Origin: an uncultured bacterium
Lineage (GTDB): Bacteria > Vulcanimicrobiota > Xenobia > Xenobiales > Xenobiaceae
Length of the DNA: 64,000 nt
Assembly (NCBI GenBank): GCA_934621605.1
Contig: CAKTUZ010000001.1
Span: forward strand, 186,001-250,000
Direction of reading: 5' to 3'
How positions within the stretch are numbered: position 1 is the stretch's first letter; the number at the start of each line of letters is the position of its first letter. Position numbers and translations under genes: made by a program. Below, piece after piece: positions 43,134-50,904 of this stretch. The notes under the pieces were generated by a model, which was given only the letters and a program-made list of their open reading frames with translations, was not told the DNA's origin and searched no databases.

Positions 43134-46100
43134 ATGAGGAACGCACTCGGACATGTCTTGTCAGCAGCAGTGCTTGTAGGCAGCTTCGGGACTTCTCTTC
43201 CCGCATTTGCAGAAAGTTTGCCAGGCAGTACAACAGGAAGTCCGGCCGATCCTATACCGGCTGTTGTCAAAACGGGCAATGATCTTAGCTATGACTATTC
43301 TGTAGACAGTAACTCGCGTGTTTCTGCCGCTCAAGGCCAATCTGAAAAATACGAATATGTACAGCCGCGTATTCTCACCTTGGTCGCTTCCGATGAGGCA
43401 GTAGAGTCCGAAGCCGCTCCTGGTACGCTTTCCTCTTCCGTCGCAGAAGTAGGAAAAGAGGCTACGACTGTATCGGCCTCTTCCGAAACTGTGAGTAATT
43501 CCGTTGAACATAAGGCTGCCTCCAAGAGTGTCGGTAAATCCGAATTGGAAAAGGCCAAAGCCAGGTTGGCTCAAAGTAGAGCGGCCAGAAAGCTTTCTGC
43601 TTCCAGTCCAAAGTTAAAAACTACCGACAAGACTGTTGATAAGACTGCCGACCAAAGCGACGCTGTCGGTTCTGCTGAGTCTAAAGTTGAAACTAAGGAC
43701 GAGGTTGTCGAGCAAGATCAGGTTAAGACCGATGGTAACGAAGCTGTTGTTAGCAATGAAAATCAACAGAAAGAAACTTCCGGACAAACTGTAGATAATA
43801 ACGAAGTTGACGCTGAGCGAGCAGCTGCCGAGGTTGAGTCTGAGAAAGCAAAAACTGTCGAAACTGATGCCGCCAAGACGGACGGTTCTGTCGACAAAAC
43901 CAAAGAAACTAAAGAAACGGAATCTAAAACCTCCGCTCCTATTTCTCCAATATTTAGCGGTACGGTAGAGGCCATTACCGACAGCTCCTTGCGTATTGCC
44001 GGTATGAGTAGCAGCGGAGAGCCTTTAAGTTTAGATTTTATTGTAGATGGCAATAGCCAGATGGCTGAAGGTATTAAAATCGGAGATAGCCTATCCGTAT
44101 TTTACGAAGTGTCGGAAAATGGCGGTTTCCGGGTTACTTCAGCCAGATATTTTTCCGGTGAAGCTCCCAAAAATGTTTTTCCAGGCGATATACCTTCAGA
44201 GTTAGTCGGCGATAAGAACAGCGTACAAGACGATAGTAATGTCGGATTGGAAGATGCCGATATACCCAAGGTTGTCAGTGTTGAAGTTGAGGGCAATAAA
44301 ACCGTTTCTTCCGAAGAAATTCTGCAAATAATTTCTACTCGCATTGGTGATCCTTTGTTGGAACCGCGTATCCGTCGTGATATGCAAGCCATTTATGACA
44401 GCGGTTATTATACCGATGTTCGTTTGGATACTCGCTACACATCAGATGGCGTTCGGGTGATCTTCCGTGTATTGGAGAATCCTGTTGTTGACGAAATCGT
44501 GTTGGAAGGCAACAATGTAGCTTCCAGTGAGAAGTTGCGTTCCCTTATGCAATTGGAAACTGGTAAAGTTCTCAATACACGCATTCTGCAAAACGACTTG
44601 CAGTCTATCAATAAATATTATAATGAAGATTTAGGCTATACTATCAGCCCTTCTCACGTTACCAAGCTTGATTTTAATGATGGAAAGCTGACTTTAACTT
44701 TGGCTGACGGTATTATTGTTAAAGAAGTAAAGGTTGAGGGCGTTACAGTCTTCCCTCACGATCAGGTCGCTTCCATGATCACGCTGAAACCTGGCGACTT
44801 ATTTAACCGTAACACATTGCGCACCGACACGGAAAAAATCTCGGCACTTTATGATGAGAAGCAATATATTTTGGATACGATAAAGCCCTCTGTCGATGTG
44901 GAAACTGGTGTTGTTACCGTCAATGTGGTTGAAGCTGTACTTCAGGAGATTAAGTTAACTTGGACCGGAACTAGCGCTAGTAAACATCGTACCAAAGATG
45001 AAACTGTGCTGCGCAATATCCGCACTAAGCCTGGTGAGGTGATGCGCCGTGATCGCATTCAAAAAGACTTAGAACGTTTGAATAATTTAGGCTTGTTTAA
45101 GAAGGTAGAGCCGGAGGTTGAGCCCGGATCTGCTCCCGGTCAAGCTATTTTGGTTCTCAATGTTGAGGAGCAGAAGACTGGTTTGGCTACCGTCGGTGTA
45201 GGTTATGCTGGCGGAGGCTCGGGTGCTGTACGTCCAGGTATTACAGGTGCTATCTCTTATTCAGAGCGCAATTTATTCGGCGAAGGCAAACAGTTCTCTG
45301 TCAACTTGCAGCGTGGTGCTCAGATTGGCGCTTATAGTATTTCTTACTACGATCCGGCCATTAACTCCGCCCAAGATTCTATTGGCGTATCGGCATATTA
45401 TAATAGCGTTGATGATTTGGAACAGCAAGTGACTGGTGCCGACTATGGTACTTATGCTTATTATGATCAGGAAGTTTATGGTGCTACTGTAACTTATGGT
45501 CATCCTTTCTCTGATGATTTCCGCGGTTTTGTAACTCTGCGTCATGAGACTATCAATTTGACTATGTCAGGCAAGTCTCTTTATGTGCCTGTCGGTTTGG
45601 GTAAAGGTGACTTGAATGCCATTGGTTTGTCTACACTTTACGATACCCGTGACGATGTATTTAGTCCTCACAAAGGAAGCTACGCTAATGTGGCTCTCAC
45701 TTTTGCTGGCTTCGGAGGAGACTACAATTACAAAAAGTTTGTTGTAGAAGGTCGCCATTATGTTCCTTTGACTAAGCGCTCTACATTGGCTTTGCGAGGA
45801 ATGTACGGTACGGTTGGTAATGGTGCTCCCGCTTCTGAATATTTCTATGCTGGCGGTACTGATACTTTGCGTGGTTATCAGGACAACTCCATGTTCGGTA
45901 ATAAGGTTGTTTTGCTCAATGCCGAGTATCGTTTCCCCATTGGTAATATTAAGATGCTTAGCGGCGCTGTTTTTGTGGATGCCGGTAATGCTTGGATTTC
46001 CGGCTATAAATCCAGCGAGCTTTACACTGATGCCGGTGTCGGTTTGCGTATAGTCTTCCCCAACCTGGGATTAGGTGTCATTCGTATAGACTATGCTTTC

Positions 46101-46148
46101 GGCAAAGACGGATCTCGTTCCAGTATCGGTATAGGTCAGTCCTTCTAA
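43134..46148 (+). CDS. bamA: Outer membrane assembly factor BamA (Omp85) with N-terminal extension
   Basis: 1004 residues. The signal peptide is at 1-26 (ending PAFAES). A low-complexity Lys/Glu/Thr/Ser-rich segment follows at about 60-275, then a small OB-like beta module at about 280-345 (FSGTVEAITDSSLRIAGMSS). Several POTRA domains cover about 375-690 (VVSVEVEGNKTVSSEEILQI; VDEIVLEGNNVASSEKLR; VKEVKVEGVTVFPHDQVASM). A 16-stranded barrel runs from about 690 to the end (ATVGVGYAGG; RGYQDNSMFGNKVVLLNAEY; C-terminal SSIGIGQSF with the terminal Phe). BamA inserts beta-barrels into the outer membrane. The extension before POTRA is unusual in length. OmpH-like chaperone genes follow, as in the classical bamA-skp-lpxD order. 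Confidence 0.93.
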   Translation: MRNALGHVLSAAVLVGSFGTSLPAFAESLPGSTTGSPADPIPAVVKTGNDLSYDYSVDSNSRVSAAQGQSEKYEYVQPRILTLVASDEAVESEAAPGTLSSSVAEVGKEATTVSASSETVSNSVEHKAASKSVGKSELEKAKARLAQSRAARKLSASSPKLKTTDKTVDKTADQSDAVGSAESKVETKDEVVEQDQVKTDGNEAVVSNENQQKETSGQTVDNNEVDAERAAAEVESEKAKTVETDAAKTDGSVDKTKETKETESKTSAPISPIFSGTVEAITDSSLRIAGMSSSGEPLSLDFIVDGNSQMAEGIKIGDSLSVFYEVSENGGFRVTSARYFSGEAPKNVFPGDIPSELVGDKNSVQDDSNVGLEDADIPKVVSVEVEGNKTVSSEEILQIISTRIGDPLLEPRIRRDMQAIYDSGYYTDVRLDTRYTSDGVRVIFRVLENPVVDEIVLEGNNVASSEKLRSLMQLETGKVLNTRILQNDLQSINKYYNEDLGYTISPSHVTKLDFNDGKLTLTLADGIIVKEVKVEGVTVFPHDQVASMITLKPGDLFNRNTLRTDTEKISALYDEKQYILDTIKPSVDVETGVVTVNVVEAVLQEIKLTWTGTSASKHRTKDETVLRNIRTKPGEVMRRDRIQKDLERLNNLGLFKKVEPEVEPGSAPGQAILVLNVEEQKTGLATVGVGYAGGGSGAVRPGITGAISYSERNLFGEGKQFSVNLQRGAQIGAYSISYYDPAINSAQDSIGVSAYYNSVDDLEQQVTGADYGTYAYYDQEVYGATVTYGHPFSDDFRGFVTLRHETINLTMSGKSLYVPVGLGKGDLNAIGLSTLYDTRDDVFSPHKGSYANVALTFAGFGGDYNYKKFVVEGRHYVPLTKRSTLALRGMYGTVGNGAPASEYFYAGGTDTLRGYQDNSMFGNKVVLLNAEYRFPIGNIKMLSGAVFVDAGNAWISGYKSSELYTDAGVGLRIVFPNLGLGVIRIDYAFGKDGSRSSIGIGQSF

Positions 46149-46408
46149 GTTGTTGCTATTTAGGGGGAGGGGTGTGACTCTTAGAGATGGTGGGCTCTTG
46201 TCGTTTGTTGGCTTGTGTAGCTGCAACGGCTGTAGATTGTCGTTTGAATATTGTTATTTAATAGTCGAGGCAGAGTAGGGAGGGGGCTTTGTTAAAGAGA
46301 CGGGATGACCGTTTATCAGAACAGAGGTTGCCTTTTAGAATTTAAAATAACCCCATTCTTTTTATTGGGGGTAGTTCCCAAGAACCCTTAAAGGAGGTTC
46401 AGGTTTAA

Positions 46409-47410
46409 ATGTCTGAGATTGATTTGAATAAGACTACTGCTGATGACGCTGTTACTGAAAAGAGCAGTGAAGCTGTCGTTCCTTCCGGCAGCAATAAGAA
46501 AAAGACTGTAGCTATAGTTGTTGCCATTGCAGTTTTGATCATTATCGGTGTAGGAACTTGGCTATTCTTGAGTCCCGGCGGCATGATGTCTTCTCCGGCT
46601 AAGAGAGTCGGTTGTATTGACGCTTCGGCCATATATGCTCTCGATGAGTTTAAAAATGCAGAAAAGCAAATAGCCGAGTTCGCCGAGAAAAAAAATAAAG
46701 AATTTGAAAAAGCCGTTTCTGAAAAGAATGGTAAAGAAGGTGCTGAAACCGAACTCCAGCTTCTTTACAGTAAGCTTCAGGGTGAAGTTGAAGTTAATCG
46801 CAACAAGATTATTCTTCCCTTAAATAATCGAGTTTCTGCGGCTATAGCTTCTGTGTCTGCTGGCAAAGGCTTGAATGTTGTGCTTGACAAGCGCGTCGTT
46901 GTTTGCGGTGTGCCCGATATTACTGAGGATGTGAAAAAACTTTTCCAACAAAAAGGCGAGCTTAAGTTGCCTGCCGAGGAAGATACTAGCAATTCTCCGG
47001 TTGCTTATTTTGATCAAGGTATTGTGCGTAAACTTAAAGTTTTCGGTGAAGTTGATATAAAATTGAGTCAAGCTCGTGCTGATATGATGCGCGAATTTGA
47101 AAAAAAAGCTCCCAGCCTTTCTGCTTCCGAGCGCGAGGCTTTACAGCGTGAAATGTCTGCCCGTTTTGAAGCTCTCAGTCAGCAGCAATATGCTCCTCTC
47201 TACCAGAAAGTAAACAATTCCGTCAATAAAGTTGCCAAAGATTTAGGCATCTCTCTGGTTCTTAATAAGCAAACCGTTATGTACGGCGGTCGCAATATTA
47301 CTGATGAAGTAATTGATACTTTCAACGCCAGTTTGAGCAATGATACGGCTGAAACTGCTCCGGCTGCCGATAGTAAGGCTGCTGCCAAGGACGCTAAAGC
47401 TTCTAAGTAA
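46409..47410 (+). CDS. OmpH/Skp-like protein, membrane-anchored, two modules
   Basis: 333 residues. A membrane anchor at about 31-53 (TVAIVVAIAVLIIIGVGTWL) is followed by two OmpH/Skp-type modules. Each starts with a beta strand (VGCIDASAIYALDEF; VAYFDQGIVRKLKVF), continues with a charged helical arm, and closes with a strand block (LNVVLDKRVVVCGVPDITED; ISLVLNKQTVMYGGRNITDE). Skp is a periplasmic trimeric holdase for outer membrane proteins. A duplicated module in one anchored chain is unusual. AAAGGAGG precedes the ATG. An Ala/Lys-rich tail ends the protein. It is first of four consecutive OmpH-like genes after bamA. Confidence 0.85.
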   Translation: MSEIDLNKTTADDAVTEKSSEAVVPSGSNKKKTVAIVVAIAVLIIIGVGTWLFLSPGGMMSSPAKRVGCIDASAIYALDEFKNAEKQIAEFAEKKNKEFEKAVSEKNGKEGAETELQLLYSKLQGEVEVNRNKIILPLNNRVSAAIASVSAGKGLNVVLDKRVVVCGVPDITEDVKKLFQQKGELKLPAEEDTSNSPVAYFDQGIVRKLKVFGEVDIKLSQARADMMREFEKKAPSLSASEREALQREMSARFEALSQQQYAPLYQKVNNSVNKVAKDLGISLVLNKQTVMYGGRNITDEVIDTFNASLSNDTAETAPAADSKAAAKDAKASK

Positions 47411-47423
47411 TTGAGGTGTTTTT

Positions 47424-48863
47424 ATGCAGTTTTTTTCTGTCCCTAACTTAAAACGCACAGGTGTTTGGCTGGGAACGTGCGGCTTGCTGGCCGGTGCCAT
47501 TCTGGCTGCTCGCGTTGATTTTGGCGGAATGGCCTGTGCCGAGGGGACTGCCCCGAAAAAACCTGCTGCTTCCGGTGAAGCTCAGGAAAAATTTACTGAG
47601 CTGGCCGTAGTAGACTTTGAAAAGCTGCTTAAGGATCGTCCCGACTACGAACGTATAACTCAGCTTGATGAGCAAATTCGTCTGCTGCAGCAAGAGTTGG
47701 ATTTTTTACCTTTGGCTGATCGGAAGCGTAAAGTCGATTCCGGGCGCAAACGTATGGAGCGTGAGGTCGAGAAAGCTCGTAACGAGTTGCAAGCTGAATC
47801 TACTCGGATAGGTAATGAATTGAAGAGCTTTCGTAATAACCTGACCAACCAGCTTGAGCAGGAAAGCAAAGCACTCAATGAACACTATCAAAATGTTTTG
47901 CGTCAGAGAGTAGCGGCTTTGGCTCCAAAAACTCCTCCTCAAGTTCCGGAAGATGTGCAAAAACGCATGAACAGCTTTTTGAGCGATTTGGCCAGTGTGC
48001 GTCAACAGCGTGTCTCTGCTAAGCGTTTGGAGTTGGAGCGCACTATGCAGAATAATTTGGAAAATGCTCGCGCTTCTATGGATGAACGTTTGGCAGAATA
48101 TGACAGTTCTTTGATGCAAGAAAATCAGGAACAGCGCGTCAATTTACAGTTGCAATTGCAAACTGCGGCCAATGCTGAAGAGGAATCGGCCATACAAGAT
48201 AAGTTAGCTGCTCTCGGAGATGAAGAAACAGCCAAAAAGGCTGTTAAGCGTGATGAGCTTACTGCTGAATATAAACGCTTGGAAGCTGATGAACGTGCCA
48301 ATGTTAACTCTAAGGTAAAGGCCTTCGAAGCTTCGCTTGATGAGGAAACTAAGGCTAAGGCTGCTGCTGAGCAGGAGCGCTTGTTGAAAAATGTGCAGGT
48401 GCCCTCTCCTAAGACCAATCAGGCTGAGATTGAAGCTCAGATAGCTAAAATAAAGTCTACCATAAATGCAGAGATGGAAGCTAAAAAGGCTGAAATGACA
48501 GCGGCAATGCAAAGTAAAGCTGAAGAAGCTCAGCGCAATATGGAGCGTAAACAAGCTGCTTTGGAGAAGCGCTTGCGGGCAACGCAAAAGCAGTTGGAAG
48601 CTATGGTCAGCAATTCTTCTAAAGATGTCAGTGACGAAACTCGCAAAAAAATGGATGACATCAAAGCTAAGATCAAAGACTTGCAGAAGCAGCGTCAGGA
48701 ACTTTATGACGGTATGGCTGATGAGTTGCGTGAGGTTGTCAGCAAAATTGCAGCCGAGCAAGAGGGGCAGCCGTCTGTCATAGGAGTATATTCTGTCAAT
48801 ATTGATTGTTTGGATCTTACCGATAAAACAATGCTTGCCTTGGAAAAAGAAGACCAACGTTAG
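47424..48863 (+). CDS. Long coiled-coil OmpH/Skp-like exported protein
   Basis: 479 residues. A signal or anchor sequence at about 10-32 is followed by an OmpH-type opening strand (ELAVVDFEKLLKDRPDYERI). About 330 residues of almost unbroken charged coiled coil (about 75-430, rich in Lys/Glu/Ala/Gln) lead to a closing strand (VIGVYSVNIDCLDLTDKTML). The module is thus an OmpH domain with greatly lengthened arms compared with Skp (about 160 residues in total). It could reach across the periplasm; this is inference. It starts 13 bases after the previous gene and is followed by the next OmpH gene after six bases, so one operon. Confidence 0.78.
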   Translation: MQFFSVPNLKRTGVWLGTCGLLAGAILAARVDFGGMACAEGTAPKKPAASGEAQEKFTELAVVDFEKLLKDRPDYERITQLDEQIRLLQQELDFLPLADRKRKVDSGRKRMEREVEKARNELQAESTRIGNELKSFRNNLTNQLEQESKALNEHYQNVLRQRVAALAPKTPPQVPEDVQKRMNSFLSDLASVRQQRVSAKRLELERTMQNNLENARASMDERLAEYDSSLMQENQEQRVNLQLQLQTAANAEEESAIQDKLAALGDEETAKKAVKRDELTAEYKRLEADERANVNSKVKAFEASLDEETKAKAAAEQERLLKNVQVPSPKTNQAEIEAQIAKIKSTINAEMEAKKAEMTAAMQSKAEEAQRNMERKQAALEKRLRATQKQLEAMVSNSSKDVSDETRKKMDDIKAKIKDLQKQRQELYDGMADELREVVSKIAAEQEGQPSVIGVYSVNIDCLDLTDKTMLALEKEDQR

Positions 48864-48869
48864 GAGGTC

Positions 48870-49433
48870 GTGGTGAATAGATTTTTATGGTGCGGGGCTG
48901 TTCTGTCAGCGCTCACAGTTGGGTGTCTGTGTGCGGTCGGTTGTGCACCCAAGGAGAAAGTTATCATTCGTACCGGCACAATCAACAGTACGGTTGTGCT
49001 TCAGCAGGATGATAAATATCAAGAGCTGTCTCGCCAATATTTTGCTGAACGAATAAAGGCCAGCCAGGAAGTACAGCGCATAGTCAAAGAAAATTCCAAT
49101 GTTGACGGCGTGGTCAGTGATCAATCGGTTTACGACAAGCTCATAAAAATTCAGAATGATGTGGAATCAAAGTGGCAAAAGCGTACTACAGAGTATGTTG
49201 ACGCTAAAATGAAGAGTATGGAAAAAGCTGCCGCCAAAGTGGCTTTGGATAAAGGACTCGATCTTGTTTTGATTGATTCCAAGGATGTCCCTACTGTCGA
49301 GTATGGCAGCCATGATATTACTGCTAACGTTTTGGCGGCTATGCCCGGTTTTGCCGGAGCTGCAGACTCTGAAGGCGAGCAAGCCAAAGCTGCCGAGTCG
49401 ACAGAAGCTGCCTCTCCAGTCGGTAGCAAGTAA
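48870..49433 (+). CDS. OmpH/Skp-like lipoprotein 1
   Basis: 187 residues. The N-terminal signal ends in a lipobox (LCAVGC), predicting lipid attachment at Cys25 or so. An OmpH module follows: opening strand IIRTGTINSTVVLQQDDKYQ, helical arm, and closing block LDLVLIDSKDVPTVEYGSHD followed by ITANV. The tail is Ala/Glu/Ser-rich. AGGAGG is close to the GTG start; GTG 48873 is an equally good start and changes only one residue. A lipid-anchored Skp-like protein would be tethered to the membrane rather than free in the periplasm. Confidence 0.8.
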   Translation: MVNRFLWCGAVLSALTVGCLCAVGCAPKEKVIIRTGTINSTVVLQQDDKYQELSRQYFAERIKASQEVQRIVKENSNVDGVVSDQSVYDKLIKIQNDVESKWQKRTTEYVDAKMKSMEKAAAKVALDKGLDLVLIDSKDVPTVEYGSHDITANVLAAMPGFAGAADSEGEQAKAAESTEAASPVGSK

Positions 49434-49454
49434 AAGATCGGAGGGATAGACAGT

Positions 49455-49928
49455 TTGAAGTGTTCGAAGTTTGTACACTGTTTGGTTCTTACGGTTGTAA
49501 GTGCGGTTTTGCTTTTGGGTGGTAGCGGTTGTGCTCAGCGCACCCTAAAGGTTGGTGTTGTCAATACTGAAAGGATTATTAGAGAAAATCCTAAGTATAT
49601 GGAGCTAAATGTCATTCTCTCTGACGAGCGAAGTAAGGTATATTCGCAAATACCCGACAATGTCAGCAGTATGTCTGCTGCTCAGAAAAAGGCTTTGCAA
49701 GAAAAGTTGGCTAAGGACGCCGCAGAAAGATCCAGCAAATTTGACAAGCTCTACAATGAGAGCATGCAAGGTTTGCGAGAAGATATTAAGGCTCAGGCTT
49801 CTGAAGTTGCCAAAGACAAAGGCATAGACTTAGTTGTTGTTAATACGGTAAATTATCCAGTTGTACTTTATACCAGCGGGGATAACATTACTTTAGATAT
49901 TTTACTGAAAATGGATAGCTCTAGATAG
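49455..49928 (+). CDS. OmpH/Skp-like lipoprotein 2
   Basis: 157 residues, close to the length of Skp. The signal has lipobox LGGSGC near residues 22-27. The opening strand is LKVGVVNTERIIRENPKYME, a short helical arm follows, and the closing block is IDLVVVNTVNYPVVLYTSGD then ITLDILLKM. The start is TTG with GGAGGG nine bases upstream. The stop codon touches the ATG of the LpxD-like gene, so the two are translationally coupled. This is the last and shortest of the four OmpH paralogues. Confidence 0.82.
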   Translation: MKCSKFVHCLVLTVVSAVLLLGGSGCAQRTLKVGVVNTERIIRENPKYMELNVILSDERSKVYSQIPDNVSSMSAAQKKALQEKLAKDAAERSSKFDKLYNESMQGLREDIKAQASEVAKDKGIDLVVVNTVNYPVVLYTSGDNITLDILLKMDSSR

Positions 49929-50642
49929 ATGAGAGAACAATTTATACATCCAAGTGCTTGCATAGACGGTTCTGCTTCTCTGGGTGAAGGATGCAGAGTT
50001 GGAGCTATGGCCGTAATTGAGAGCGGTGCTAAGGTGGGAGCTGGAGCTGAGATTGGCCCTAAAGTTTATATCGGTCGTAACGTTTGTATAGGCTGCGGGG
50101 CCGTGGTCGGTTGTGGCGCTGTACTTATGGATGACACCATATTGGGAAATCGAGCTGTAGTAGAGGCCGGAGCGGTTTTGGGCATGGACGGTTTTGGTTA
50201 TGTCTTTGATGGTAAGAGTCACCGCAAAATTCCCCAGGTTGGCAATGTGGTTATTGGTGAAGGGGCTAAGATTGGAGCCTGTTCTTGTGTAGATAGAGCA
50301 GCTACAGCTTCTACAATAATAGGGGACTATACGGAGTTGGGCCATATGGTTATGGTCGGCCATAATAGTAAGGTCGGCAACCATTGTCATATCGGTGATC
50401 AGAGTGGACTAACCGGTTCGTCTATAGTGGGTAACAATTGTACTATCGGTTCTCAGTGCGGTATTGGGGTGCGCGTAGAGTTGGGGGACGATTGCGTGCT
50501 TATGGATCGCTCTACGGCCATGCGCAAGTATGAAGCCGGGCAGGTTCTGGCAGGTAATCCGGGGCGTCCTGTGGCTGAGGTGCGTCGTATTGAGGCTGCT
50601 TTTAATTTACTCCCTAAGCTTTTAAAAGATCATATGAAGTAA
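49929..50642 (+). CDS. LpxD-like acyltransferase lacking the N-terminal domain
   Basis: 237 residues, mostly hexapeptide repeats of a left-handed beta-helix. The region GMDGFGYVFDGKSHRKIPQV and GNVVIGEGAKIGACSCVDRA is typical of LpxD, and the acyl-transfer His is retained in HMVMVGHNSKVG. The uridine-binding N-terminal domain of LpxD (about 100 residues) is absent. A full-length LpxD is encoded at 61817-62782, so this copy may acylate another substrate, act as a partial paralogue, or be recruited from another N-acyltransferase. Its place after bamA-ompH is the classical position of lpxD. There is no ribosome site; start and stop with the previous gene abut. Confidence 0.8.
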   Translation: MREQFIHPSACIDGSASLGEGCRVGAMAVIESGAKVGAGAEIGPKVYIGRNVCIGCGAVVGCGAVLMDDTILGNRAVVEAGAVLGMDGFGYVFDGKSHRKIPQVGNVVIGEGAKIGACSCVDRAATASTIIGDYTELGHMVMVGHNSKVGNHCHIGDQSGLTGSSIVGNNCTIGSQCGIGVRVELGDDCVLMDRSTAMRKYEAGQVLAGNPGRPVAEVRRIEAAFNLLPKLLKDHMK

Positions 50643-50647
50643 TATAG

Positions 50648-50693
50648 TTATGCCCGTCGATGCTATAAAGCTCTGGCGGGCATAAAATTTTTT
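50648..50693 (+). terminator. Rho-independent terminator
   Basis: Stem TTATGCCCG/CGGGCATAA (50648-50656 with 50677-50685) followed by a T-run. It ends the bamA-ompH-LpxD-like run. Confidence 0.85.
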
Positions 50694-50904
50694 AAATCAA
50701 CGTATCTTGCTTACCAAAATAGCAAGTTTTGTAAGTATTCTTCACAATGGATAAGGCCATACTTGCTTTGAATTTTGCGGGAAGAATAGACTATTTTGTC
50801 CACCTTCGAATGCTTGCGCAGATTATGTGGACATACCTAAAAGCATGGGCTTTACGGCACTTGCGTTAAAATAAGGATAGCGAATATTTTGGAGCTGAGT
50901 ATAT

